A stretch of DNA of 64,000 nt from Juglans regia (taxonomy: Eukaryota; Streptophyta; Magnoliopsida; Fagales; Juglandaceae), in assembly GCF_001411555.2 (NCBI RefSeq), contig NC_049903.1, positions 12,024,362 to 12,088,361 on the forward strand. The letters run 5' to 3'. Made by a program: the position numbers and the translations under genes. Shown here piece after piece: positions 1 through 10,252 of the stretch. How positions within the stretch are numbered: the stretch's first letter is position 1; each line of letters opens with the position of its first letter. The notes under the pieces were generated by a model. It saw only the letters and a program-made list of their open reading frames with translations, was not told the origin of the DNA and did not search any database.

Positions 1-310
1 ATATTTATAAATAGTTATAAGATAATTTGTGAAATGATTTGAATTAAAATATTTTATTAGATTTCAAAAAATGAGATATAAAAATTGAATAAAAATATTA
101 TAAAATTAAAAAAAAAATTAAAATTTTTTAAAACTAAAAAAATTGTATTATTTTTTATATTTCATTTAAAAGTTTAGAAAAGTTGTATTGGATTTTATGT
201 TTCGATAATAATTAGGTAGTATGATTAGATGAGAAAGTTGAAAATTAAAAATTAAAAAATATTTTATATTTGAGTGAAGTTTGAGAAATAAATATATGAA
301 AATACCTTGT
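1..310. repeat. AT-rich MITE-like repeat, copy A
   Basis: An AT-rich block with no coding potential. Its order of short phrases (ttattagattt, then gttgaaaattaaaa, then attttatatttgagtgaagttt) recurs in the same order and orientation at 6850-7160. The two are therefore copies of one dispersed element. The left end may be cut by the window edge. Class is unknown; terminal repeats were not defined. From 310 to about 985 I see only AT-rich non-coding DNA. Confidence 0.5.
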
Positions 311-985
311 TATACAAACAAGACCTTAATCCATCAACTTTTAAATCTTCTTTTAAAAATATAAAGGAATATCCCATGATAATAAAAGTGAAATAAAAAC
401 ATAGTGTGTAATTAACTCAATGTATTGTAAATTTCTTCCAATTTCTTTAACAAATAAAATAGGAATAATTCAAGAGGGAATGGGTAGCCCAACAAACACT
501 CCAAGATGATAGATACCATACAGTTTTGAAAACAACAAACACTATAAGGAAATTGTTTAGTTGTAATTAGTTATTTTCTATAAAAATATTTATTTTTTAT
601 TAAAATAAGTTTATTTTGATGGTAAATAGTAATTTTTATCGAATATAATCTATTATAAATTATAATTAATTTTCTTGTAGGGAAATCAAGAAATAGTAAT
701 ATGATAATTGGCAATTGCTCTGGTCTCATAGATGGCCGCTGCTGAGATGCAGGTTGTTGAAGTAATCCAATAATTTGATTTGATTGCTATGATTTATGAA
801 AGGAAAATGTTGGGTTGTCCTGCTTAAAGTTATCCTTAATGTATTTAATTTTTTAAAAATATTAAAAAAGTTACCAACGTTTATATTTTTTTTTAACATT
901 TAAAAACAAAAATAAAAACCAAATAATGGTATACTTATCATTCTCTATACTATACACTAATATGTAATTTATTATTTTTCTTTTT

Positions 986-1265
986 CTATTTTTTTTTAAG
1001 AAGAGGACGGTATCCTAATTTTATTAATAGCCCTCACTTATGGCGGAGGAAAACCGTAATTACAACCAAATACATGGGAGTTATAAATATTCAACAAAAC
1101 CAAACTCATGCATCAAAAAAGATTAAACAACCCAACCACAAAAACAAAACAATAAAAATATGCATAATAAAAAAGCATGAACAACAATAAAGAAGCGAAT
1201 GAAAAACAACTGCAACAAGAGGAAAACCAACAAAAAATATCAACTCAAGAGTAATAAATAGAACT
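986..1265 (-). mobile_element. 5'-truncated LINE 3' end
   Basis: A T-run at about 989-997 is followed by aagaagaggacggtatccta. That is the reverse complement of a LINE tail closely like the 3' end of the element at 8640-14408 (its tail reads ttaagatatcgtcctcttag before poly(A)). The piece is therefore a minus-strand LINE 3' UTR fragment with its poly(A) on the left. The right limit is uncertain and no target duplication was resolved. It has no coding content. Confidence 0.5.
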
Positions 1266-1896
1266 TACCAAATGAAACTTACTTAATCCGCAGGTAGGGG
1301 AGACTAATTATATCCATACGAAGAAGACCTTGAATGTAACCTGTCAACTTCTCGCTATTAGTGGTCCAATCCAAATTCACACCCTTAAGATAATATGTGG
1401 TGTAGGATAATAAGTAACATTTCTCATGATATACTTGAAGGGTACACATAAGAAAATTGAGTAGTAGCACCATTTTGTTAATGTATAAAATTAATTTAAC
1501 ATGCATTAAACTATATCAATTTATAAACTTTTGTTTTCATACTTTTATTTTTTACTTAACATTTTATATATATATATATATATATAGGTTTTGCTATATA
1601 TCAGCCACTATTCACTCTCACACCTAATATTTGAATTTTCTTTTTCTTTTTTTATAAGTTGTGGGGTATGGGATAGTAAATAGTGATTGATGAGAATAAT
1701 TATTTTATATATATATATATATGATTTATCAAAAAAAAAAAACAGGTGAAAAATTGCTATTAATGGATTCTTTTTCCATTTGTCAAGAAGACGATGCATG
1801 CGACAAATGCACCAGCAAAACTTTAAAACAAATACAAGGAAAACAAGAGAAATTGAGGAAAAGAACGATGCATGTGTGGATATCATTGTTCTTCAA
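1266..1896. other. AT-rich intergenic DNA with short (TA)n runs
   Basis: No gene seen. Short (TA)n runs lie near 1566-1586 and 1708-1722. Open frames here are short, lack family resemblance and look like chance. Confidence 0.6.
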
Positions 1897-1905
1897 ATAA
1901 ATAAA

Positions 1906-2553
1906 GGAAAAAGCTTAGGCCGGATGGGTTTGAAACCCATTTTCACACCCAACCAATAAAACAATGACATGTAGGCATTCTATAGATATTCTCATTACAT
2001 CCGCATATACCCCAAAACGTCTACTTCTCTTTCTTTTTTCCCCTCCCTCCCCCATCTGCAAGACACACGAAACCCAAGGCCAAAAAACAAAAGCACAAAA
2101 CCAAAGCTCCCTCTCCCTCCCCCATCTACGCTCGATGCCGACGGAAGGTAGCCCTTGCAAAATCGTCTTCTATTTGGAGCTCCCTCACGCCAAAGCTCTC
2201 TCTCCCACCAAAAACGAAAAGAAAACAAGTTCTGCGTAGTAATTCTTCGAACAGTGTTTGATCAGATCCCAGGGGAAAACAAGGAATTAATCCAATTCGG
2301 ATGGAGGAATGGGGATGGACCTCTTGAAAGTGACTAGGAACCTGTCCGGAGATTACTTCATTTTGTAAATGAAATTTCTCTGTTGATTTCTCAGTTGGGA
2401 GAGGGAGAGGGAGAAGGAGAGGGGAGAAAGGAGGGAGAGACGTTTTGGGTACATGCGACTGTAATGATAATTTTTATAGAACATCTACATGTCATTATTC
2501 TATTGGTAGGTGTGAAAATGGGTTTCACACCCGTCCGGCCTGAAGCGCGACTC
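1906..2553. mobile_element. Non-autonomous MULE-like element, copy 1
   Basis: The element is flanked by a perfect 9-bp duplication, ATAAATAAA, at 1897-1905 and 2554-2562. Nine bases is the length typical of Mutator-like elements. Long imperfect terminal inverted repeats are visible: the left arm reads GGCCGGATGGGTTTGAAACC and the right arm is its complement near 2505-2540 (GGGTTTCACACCCGTCCGGCC). Both arms continue inward through CCAATAAAACAATGACATGTAGG and its complement. The middle is pyrimidine-rich on the left and purine-rich on the right, so the whole unit is a large imperfect hairpin. There is no transposase. Open frames inside it are products of the low-complexity arms. A second family member lies at 60350-61262. 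Confidence 0.85.
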
Positions 2554-2562
2554 ATAAATAAA

Positions 2563-2902
2563 TGACTTTAAAAATCGGAATTTGAGCCTTGATAAATATA
2601 TATTGTAAAATATGCTAAATTGATGCTAGGATGCCAACAAAAATGACAATATCTTAGAATTAGATAAGGTCTATCTTATTTTAAACCATTGATTCGCACG
2701 TGATTATCAAAATATATAGGGAGTGAACGGATCCTAATTAAAAACAATCATGAAGAAGCTTGGCCTGCAACGTCAAGACGAGGCATGCATTAATTGTGAT
2801 TCATGTGTTTATTATTAGAAGGAAAACTGCAGGAACCTTCCTAGCTATCTATCCATCTGTTGGAATATTGCTAAAAGCAAAGCATTTTGGACGAGCCAAT
2901 AC

Positions 2903-2942
<40 letters not shown>

Positions 2943-3879
2943 ACTCGGTCATCGATCGATCTACACAGGAACCTTCCTAGCTAGTAGCTAGCTAGGCTAG
3001 CTGGGATCGATCGATCGAGATACTACTGCACTCGATTAATTACTCAAATTAGCTAGCAACGAGTACTGGTAACTTCCTAGCTAGCAGATCGATCGATCAG
3101 AATGTACTCAAAATCAATATCATGCTGAGTTTTTGGAGACAAGCAAGCAGTAGTACTACCAAGTACTGCAGGTTTAAATTTGTGCAAAAAACAATATATA
3201 TTTCTAATTGCATGCATGGCGTACGTACACGCTCGCTAATTAACGAAAATGTCGATTACGTACGTACCCATGAAAGAAATTAGAGCCCCATGATATATCA
3301 TGATCGATCAACGACGCAAATTAATTCGCATATTTAATTGGTTTCTTGATCATGTATATATGGGACACTTGAGTTTTTTAATTAATGCTCGGATTTAGGC
3401 GCTAGAGATCGAAATTATTAGATAAATAATTAAATTTGGGTGTAGGCTTATATATTTAATTATTAATTAGAATCATAAGCGCCGGGATTGCAGCTCCGAT
3501 AATTAAATTCACGTTTCAATGACAGTACTACTACAACGGAAAACCAATAACCAGTACTTATGAAATAATGCCCAAAATTATGAGCCTCAGAGCTGCCTGA
3601 ACCGATATAATTTAAAAAATAATATCATACAATAATATATATATATATATATATGAAGAAAATCGCAGATAGGGAAATATTAAAGAAATCCATTTTGATT
3701 AGCATCTTAGCAAACTGGGAAAAATTGTAACAAATACAAAACATGACCAAAATGAAAAGATATAAACAAAGTTCAGAACAAAATATATAGGAACCATGAC
3801 ATCCTCATCTGTTTTCATGAGTGTCCTGCTGCACCAAGCTGGAAGCCCCCAAGTACTGCAGGGCATTACTCGATCAGTA
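2563..3879. other. Intergenic DNA, (TA)n and ctag/gatc-rich
   Basis: No gene seen. It holds a (TA)n microsatellite at 2901-2940, another at 3637-3654, and a stretch around 2960-3110 dense in gctagc and gatcgatc palindromic words. The right part (about 3750-3879) probably holds the 3' UTR of the minus-strand peptide gene. Confidence 0.5.
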
Positions 3880-4422
3880 CTATGGCTTCACCGTAGAGAG
3901 ATCGCAGTAGAAGGTGGCCCTGGCCGAGTGAGGATATTTATTGCTGCACGGAGATGAACCTGAGGGAGGTACAAAACCCTTTGGCAGCATGACTTCGAAA
4001 GGCCTGCTGGTTTTCTCTTTCTTGATCTTCTTTCTCCAAACATTCTTCTTGCTACTCCTTCTCTTCTTCCTGAGGTCTTGTTCTCCGTTCATGGCGAATG
4101 TGTCTGTGTTCTTGATGTTCTTGACGTAGAATTCTTGGTACTGAGTTGGGACTTCATGGGGGACTTTGGGTTGGAATATTTCATGGGATGAAGAAGGGGA
4201 AGGAAAGCCGGAGGTGCCGAGGAGCAGAAAGAGGAAGAGAACGGTGCAGATGATCAAGTACTTCAAGTTCTGGTTCAAACCCATGAGAGGAAATTGTTTG
4301 GGGTAGGGTGCATTTGTATTTTGTGGTGTGATTGTGAAAGCCAATTTCGCTGTGGGGTTTGAGTGAGAGATAGCGCCAGGAGATGTTGATGTTCTAAAAT
4401 GACTAATACGCGACATTTGCAC
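3880..4422 (-). CDS. Secreted signalling-peptide precursor, IDA-LIKE type (putative)
   Basis: A single-exon frame of 180 residues. A better start is the internal Met at 4284 (residue 47), because it is followed directly by a classic signal peptide: a short polar stretch, then the hydrophobic core YLIICTVLFLFLLLGTSGF. That start gives a 134-residue precursor. The middle is polar and very basic (residues about 118-140 of the long form, with KKRR, SKK, KKIKKEK), as expected of a region removed by processing. Near the C-terminus comes LPKGFVPPSGSSPCSN (residues 146-161), which resembles the EPIP block of IDA/IDA-LIKE peptides (LPKG..PPSGPS..HN). In that family the peptide is released outside the cell and perceived by HAESA-type receptor kinases. 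Odd points are SGSS instead of SGPS, a Cys within the motif, and a 19-residue tail after it with a second Cys. The family call is inference from the motif. The precursor design (signal peptide, basic spacer, Pro/Ser-rich C-terminal block) is directly visible. Confidence 0.6.
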   Translation of the reverse strand: MQMSRISHFRTSTSPGAISHSNPTAKLAFTITPQNTNAPYPKQFPLMGLNQNLKYLIICTVLFLFLLLGTSGFPSPSSSHEIFQPKVPHEVPTQYQEFYVKNIKNTDTFAMNGEQDLRKKRRSSKKNVWRKKIKKEKTSRPFEVMLPKGFVPPSGSSPCSNKYPHSARATFYCDLSTVKP

Positions 4423-4992
4423 AATTTATTACTGTATCCAGTGGTAGAACCATCAATTTTTCTTGGAGGCCAACTTTTCTACCGAACGATATGTTTATAT
4501 AAAATGAAAAAATAAAAAAATATTACAAAATCATAAAGTATAACTGTATATAAAATTAAATCTCGATAATTTGCCAAATAGCATAGAAATAAAATTTTAA
4601 AAACACAACTTAATGATTGTTTTAGATTTTTTAAGACAATATTTCATAGAATAATATTTAAAAATAATGCTTATTTTATGTTTTCTTAAAATTTTATTGT
4701 ATGGCATTTGTTGTGTTACCCAACAGGAGAAGGGGGTCAAATGTTAATTGAGTATTTTTCTTGTTTTTACATGTCAAATGAGTTGCATCAACCATACTAC
4801 ATGGATAGATTGTTTGGTATTCAGGTTAGGATGATTGACTCGTTTCATTATTTGTGTCAAGTTCGTGTTGAGGTAACCCATATATACTTTGTTTAATTTC
4901 TATCTATAAATGCAAGCAACTTAGGCGAAGTCCAACTTATGAACCTTTTCCGATCCCCATTCTAAAAGCCAAAAGGTATACTCTTATAGTAC
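4423..4992. other. Upstream region of the peptide gene
   Basis: AT-rich DNA between the peptide gene and a Harbinger-like element. It should contain the peptide-gene promoter, but I cannot point to a specific TATA box or site. A 62-residue plus-strand frame at 4708-4896 is not recognisable as any family. Confidence 0.4.
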
Positions 4993-4995
4993 TTA

Positions 4996-6747
4996 GAACA
5001 TCCGCATCGGTTTTTTTAAAATGTATTTCATCTTCAAATTTAAGTAATTTTATAGAAAGTTGACCCGCATTGAATTAGCCAAGCCCTTTTCAAGTGAAAT
5101 TTGATCTACAGTAATTTCATCTTTCTTTTCAAAGATGAAAAGAACTGTTTCAAGTCTAAACGAATTGTTTATTAATTTCGGTCATCTCTCTCTTGCGATT
5201 CTTTCTCTTTCTTCTCTTCTTCCCTATTTCTCTCTCGCGCTCCGGTCTCTTCTTCTACTTTTTTTTTTTTCTCTTCTTCTCTTCTTCCCTCTTCCGCGTC
5301 TGTTCCTTCTTTCTCTTTGTCTAATTTTTTTTTTCTCTTCTTCCCTCTTTCTCTTCTTCCCCATTTCTCTTCTTCCGCAACCATTCTCTCTGACAACCAT
5401 TCTCTCCTGCGACAACACTCTCCAGCACGGCACAGCGGCAGCTTTTCTCCAGCACGACAAGCACACAGTAAGATTCTAAACCCTAGCCGAAATCTCACTC
5501 TTGATTTTTTTATTGTTTGGGTTTGATTTTGTTGATGTTGTTTGGGTTTGATTCGAAACCCTAGCCTTGATTCTACTCTTGATTTTATTGTTTGGGTTTG
5601 ATTTTGTCGATTTTGGGTTTGATTTTTTTGATATTGTTTGAGTTCTCCGAACTGTCGATTGAATTATTTGGAGCGTGGGCTGAGCTTCTTGAATTCCCCC
5701 GAAGTTTGAAACATGGTCTCGGGTAGTTTGAATTCCCCTAAATTTTTTGTGTATCTTCAAATCTTAAAACAATACCCTCGAGGCTAGATGGGATGATAGC
5801 TTTGTGTTAATTACTGCTTGTATTGGTCATGTTCAAGAGAGTTGATTATCTAAGATTATCCTCTTGCCGTTATGCACTCTACTTGTTTGTAAAAATTTGT
5901 GAATGGGTTCCACTTGTTTGTATCTTGAAGAATGGTTTTCATCCCAGCTTAGCTTTATTCAAACAAAAATCCGCTAGGCAACAACTTGGCATGTGGTCAA
6001 TACTGGTTGCCCGAGCCCTTCACAGACAAAGTCCAGGTGTATATGTCTTTCATATTCTCCATGAGTTCACAGACAATGAACTCAATCTCTTATCATTTGT
6101 AGTAGTCTTGGGAATTGTTGCAAGCAATTCACGGTGAAGAATTGTCAGGCTAAAATCAATCTTGATGGCTTGAATAAAGCAACTAGTTTGGGAAAAGAGA
6201 AAATTTTGATATTTAGAAATTACTGTCAATAATGTTTTGTACTGGTGAAGTAAGGAGGAGGGAAATATCAAACAGAAGTATGTCTCTTCCCCAGCAAATT
6301 AACCTATTTTGTGGTTTTTTGTTATTTTGGATCACAAATATGGGTGTGATGTTCATAGTTTTATATGTTGGTTACCACCCTATTCATTACTCTTATTTTG
6401 TATTAGTTGGTGATGATGTTTGTGAGAATTGGCTTGTTGCATTGAAGATCGATGTAATTATTTTGATAATATTGATATCGTGTGATGAAATTTTGTTTAT
6501 TGGATTGTGAAAATAAAAATGAATATGATTGTTGGAGATTATAGGAGGTTATGAAAATAGAATTAATTATAAAATAAAAATTAATTATAAAAATATAAAA
6601 ATAAAAGATAATAATATTTTATTATTATAGAGAGTATGATGACTAATCTAATGTAGACTTTAAGTTTTGAATGGTTAGTTAAAAGTGAAAAAGTTATATA
6701 TTCTTCAAAATTTGAAGAATAAAATAGCCAATCCAATGCCAATGCTC
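4996..6747. mobile_element. Harbinger-like non-autonomous element, 1.75 kb
   Basis: Flanked by TTA at 4993-4995 and 6748-6750. The ends are related inverted repeats: GAACATCCGCATCGG on the left, and GAGCATTGGCATTGG as the complement of the right end. A TTA/TAA duplication with such ends fits PIF/Harbinger (Tourist-like) elements. Inside are a long CT-rich tract (about 5195-5400), then text that looks like the 5' part of a plant gene (ccctagcc phrases, T-rich intron-like DNA at 5470-5660), then unidentified DNA with a 104-residue frame at 5823-6137 that I do not recognise. No transposase is seen. The gene-like interior could be captured host sequence; that is inference. Confidence 0.6.
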
Positions 6748-6849
6748 TTAGGCGATATGCAATTTCATATTATTCTTTTCTCCAAATATGTGCAACGATC
6801 ACAGGCATCCAAGCTTATTTGAAAATTGACTTGCTTAAGTGCATGTTTT

Positions 6850-7160
6850 GACATTTGGAATATCTCAGTAGTAGTGAAATAATTTGAGTAAAGATATTTT
6901 ATTAGATTTTGAAAATTAAATTAGAGTGAAAAAAGTTAAATGAAAATATTACAAAGTTAATAATATTATGTTTGTTTTTAAGTTTGTAAAAGTTATATTG
7001 GTTTTTGTGCTTTATTTTGAAGTTTGTAAAAGTCGTATTGACTTTGGTATTTGAATAATGCTTAGAAGAAAATGTTGAAAATTTAAAATTGAAAAGTATT
7101 TTACATTTGAGTGATGTTTAAAAATAAAATTATAATAAGTTTTGAGAATTTGTCCAAACA
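6850..7160. repeat. AT-rich MITE-like repeat, copy B
   Basis: Shares the order of phrases with 1-310 (tattttattagattt, gaaaatgttgaaaatttaaaattgaaaag, tttacatttgagtgatgttt). It also contains an internal near-repeat: tttgtaaaagt(t/c)(a/g)tattg at about 6985 and 7024. There is no coding content. Confidence 0.5.
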
Positions 7161-7169
7161 TACTTATAA

Positions 7170-7850
7170 CTACAAATATAGGAAAGATTTTTTGCAAATA
7201 CTATTTGCAACAAACTTTTTCCTTGCTAAAAATAGGGTTTTTTTTTTTGCAACAGTCATTAATTTCTCTTTGCAAATAGATACAACTACCACGGAATAAT
7301 TTCCTTGAAAAATTATCGTTGCAATTAATATCGAATCTGGTATCCAAACGTTACTATTGATTTTGAGATCAATTGTAACGGATATGCGTTGCAAAAAGTT
7401 GGTAGATGCCAACGACTCATGTTTCGCTGCAAAAACATGACAAGTACATACTAGCAATGATCTATGTTTGTTGCAAAAATATATTTCCTTAATTTGCAAC
7501 GATTTGCAATTCATTGCTAATTAAAAATTAATATTACTACAAAAAAAATATATATTTCTTAAATTAGCAATTATTTGGAGTCGGTTGCAAAACCTAAAAC
7601 TATATTACCAACAATATATGTTCGTTGCAAAAAGGTATTTCCTCAATCAAAACTATATTACCAACGACATATTTTTGTTGCAAATAGCAAAAATTTATTA
7701 CTGCGAAACAAAAAATCCCAAACTATCGCCAATGATAGTGATTTTGTTGCATATGGAAAATCCATTATTAATAATGAAATACATTCATTGCAAATATATA
7801 TTTACAAATTTGCAACATTATACTTTCTTTGCAAGTGACTAACACAAATA
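7170..7850. repeat. Array of dispersed TTGCAA-containing repeats
   Basis: About twenty irregularly spaced copies of a short motif built on ttgcaa or gttgcaa, in both orientations, often next to accaacga or accaacaatat. Irregular short repeats in both directions are typical of the subterminal regions of CACTA-type or related DNA transposons. ctacaaatatagg near the left end weakly resembles a CACTA terminus. I could not define both ends. Apparent frames of 60-114 residues here are chance. Confidence 0.45.
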
Positions 7851-8624
7851 CCAACGAATCTGAAATTATCCACATATCCATGTATTGTATTACCATGCTC
7901 TACCAATTCAATCAATAAATTGGTTAGTAACCAATAATGAAATAATTTGATAATTAATCAAATACATAAAGTAAATAAAGTGTGTTACACCAATTTTGGT
8001 TACGAAAAGAAACCCTTTGAAAAACTCCTCTCAAAGGTAAAACCCTACAAGGTAGCCAAATTCAAAAAATTCAATTTTATTATTTGAAGATTAGTTACAA
8101 GTAATTATCAATTACAAAACATTTGTTAATTGACTTTCTTACTTGACCTGACAAACGAACCGTTTGTCTCTACCGCAGTAGCAGCCAGAACCTCTAATGA
8201 TCTTCAAATGTTGACTTCTCTATTGGTACGGTAGCGATTGAACTCGATCAATCAAACTCCAACATGGACTAAGCACGCACTCAATGAGAGAAAAATAATT
8301 TCTTAAAAACTTTCTCATACATAAGCACTCGGAAAGATTCTCTAAAATCTTCAAGGCTGAAATCTCTATAGATCCTAACTAGTAGGATCCTCTAAATAAA
8401 CAATATGATAGGAATTTGACTTGTAATATAACTCTACTGACAAAACAAATTTTATAGGAGTTTGAGTCACAGTGAAACTCTTCTGACAGATGTTGTTAGC
8501 GCCTGATACTTATATTCTCAGTATTTGCGGTTTCACATTCAAACTCTTTTCTGGATAAGATCTATATTTTGGAACTTGACTTCTACACTTTTGACTTATC
8601 TAAAACACTTCTTAACAACCTTTA
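7851..8624. other. Non-coding DNA, possible LTR remnant
   Basis: No gene seen. The text (aaaccctttgaaaaactcctctcaaaggtaaaaccctac, later a 12-bp near-palindrome ctaactagtaggatcc around 8378-8393) resembles LTR leader DNA of plant retroelements in style only. No matching partner or duplication was found. Confidence 0.25.
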
Positions 8625-8639
8625 GATAGAATCAAAATA
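8625..8639. repeat. Target-site duplication, left (LINE)
   Basis: Reads gatagaatcaaaata and matches gataaaatcaaaata at 14409-14423 with one mismatch in 15. Together they bracket the LINE exactly: its 3' copy starts right after the poly(A). Confidence 0.85.
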
Positions 8640-8715
8640 TCAAAAATAATGCGTGGTGACGTGGCGTTTTTCCAAAAAAGTGCTCTGCTAGGGTTTGAGA
8701 TTTTTTTTTTCTTTG

Positions 8716-10252
8716 ATGGCAACAGCCGAGGCCCATGTAGGCATCTCGGTAACTGGCTCGCGGCAGCGTTCTTTTGCTGATATGGTTTCAGCTTCCCCAC
8801 AACCGATCCTGGAAGTGATTGTCCCTTTTCGTGCTCCATCGTCTGTGGATGGGGCAGTTTGTGTGTTGTTCTCTAGGGAGGAGATCGAGCAATCTGTTGT
8901 GCCATTCAAGTTCTCACTTGTTCTGAAATTCACTCGCCAAAGGCCATCGCTTGATAATATACGGTCGTTCATACGATCTCGCTGGGGTCTGAAGCATTAA
9001 CCTATTGTTTCTTCTATGGGTAAACCAAGACATGTTTTCATTCGATTGTTGAAGGAAGAGGATTTTCTGAAAGCTTTTGCTAGAGATGCATGAGATATAG
9101 ATGGTGCTTTCTATTGTGTCTTTCACTGGACAACTGAATTCCATGAAGACTCAGAACCTGCTAGTGTTCCAATATGGATCAATATGCTGGGTCATCCACC
9201 TAACTTCTACCATGAAGCTTTTCTTCGCAACATCACTGCACCGATGGGTATGTTTCTTAAACGTGACAACCCTACACTGTGTGCTACTCGTACGGATGGG
9301 GCTAGGGTTTGCATTGAGATGGATATTTCCAAAGAACCTCTTATGGGAGTGTGGAGGTATGTCGAGGAAACCGCAATGCTTTTATTAAGAAATAGTGTAT
9401 GAAACACTCCCTGCATATTGTATGAAGTCTAGGATCCAAGGCCATAACTTGAAGACATGTAAAAAGGAGACTAAAAAACGTGATCTTGATGCTAAAATTC
9501 TGAAAGATGGAGGGAGGGTTTAGAAGGTTTGGGTTCAGAAGTCTCATGATTTAGTGGTTAAGGAAATTTGTGAGGATGCTGAAAATAGTGCTGCAGTGTC
9601 GAAGGATGGTGTCATGATGGTTTCATAAACACTTGTGGGGGAGGATGATGTCCCTTCTACGTTGCATGTTGGAGCGCACATGCATATTGATGTTCCGGAT
9701 GTTCCATTGAAGGAAGTTGTTTTGCAAGATATGGACGTGCAAAGTCCATGTGCGGCAAATGTAGTGAATAATTATGAGGCTGATGAAACCGTGGTGAATA
9801 ATATTGCTATGGTGACTAATAATATTGGTACAAGTGCGGCACGTATGGTGAATAATGAGGTTAGTCCCAAGGTTGCAGGAGAACCGAGTGGCACTAAATG
9901 ACAAATAGTGTTGGAAGATGGTATTGCTACAGGAAATTTTTTGCAGGAGACTAATGATCGCTCTCTACATGTGGAAGAAGTTTTGCCGTGCATGGATGCG
10001 GATGTTGGCCCAATTGACAAATTGTTGAAGAACGTATTTCAGAATGCTCCTATCCAAGATCATGTTACAGTAATGGAAGAAGTGTAGGTTTGCTCGGATA
10101 CTGAGTCTGAGGAGGACGTATAGTCGATGTCGTGTGTAAGAGATAATTTGTCTGATTCTTGTTTGGGAAATAGGGCTGTGAAGAAGATAAAAGAAATAAA
10201 GCTACGGGATTCTACTAGGGTGTTGAGCAAACCCTCTCGTCTTAACTTATGA
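8716..10252 (+). pseudogene. LINE ORF1 (DUF4283 / zinc-knuckle), broken
   Basis: Starts at the ATG following a T-run. The N-terminal part matches the DUF4283 layout: a hydrophobic strand near LVLKFTRQRPSLDNIRSF, then RWGL, and after the breaks VPIWINMLGHPPNFY and ARVCIEMDISKEP. Stops interrupt it at 8998 (TAA), at 9091 (TGA where Trp is expected) and at 9400 (TGA). A zinc-knuckle-like stretch (YCMKSRIQGHNLKTC, about 9415-9460, in another frame) has Ser where the second Cys should be. The C-terminal half is low-similarity linker. ORF1 ends with TGA at 10250-10252, overlapping the ORF2 ATG (10249-10251) as ATGA. In live elements ORF1 protein binds element RNA. Confidence 0.75.

Noticed and set aside
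5135..5526. Several overlapping frames of 69-114 residues on both strands
   Set aside because: They come from one long CT-rich tract; translations are Leu/Ser/Phe-rich or Glu/Lys/Arg-rich with no domain.
7570..7842. Two overlapping 85-87-codon frames
   Set aside because: Produced by the TTGCAA repeat field; shared between frames and without domain features.
7170..7850. Possible CRISPR-like repeat array
   Set aside because: Repeats are short, irregularly spaced and in both orientations in a plant nuclear context; this is transposon-like structure.
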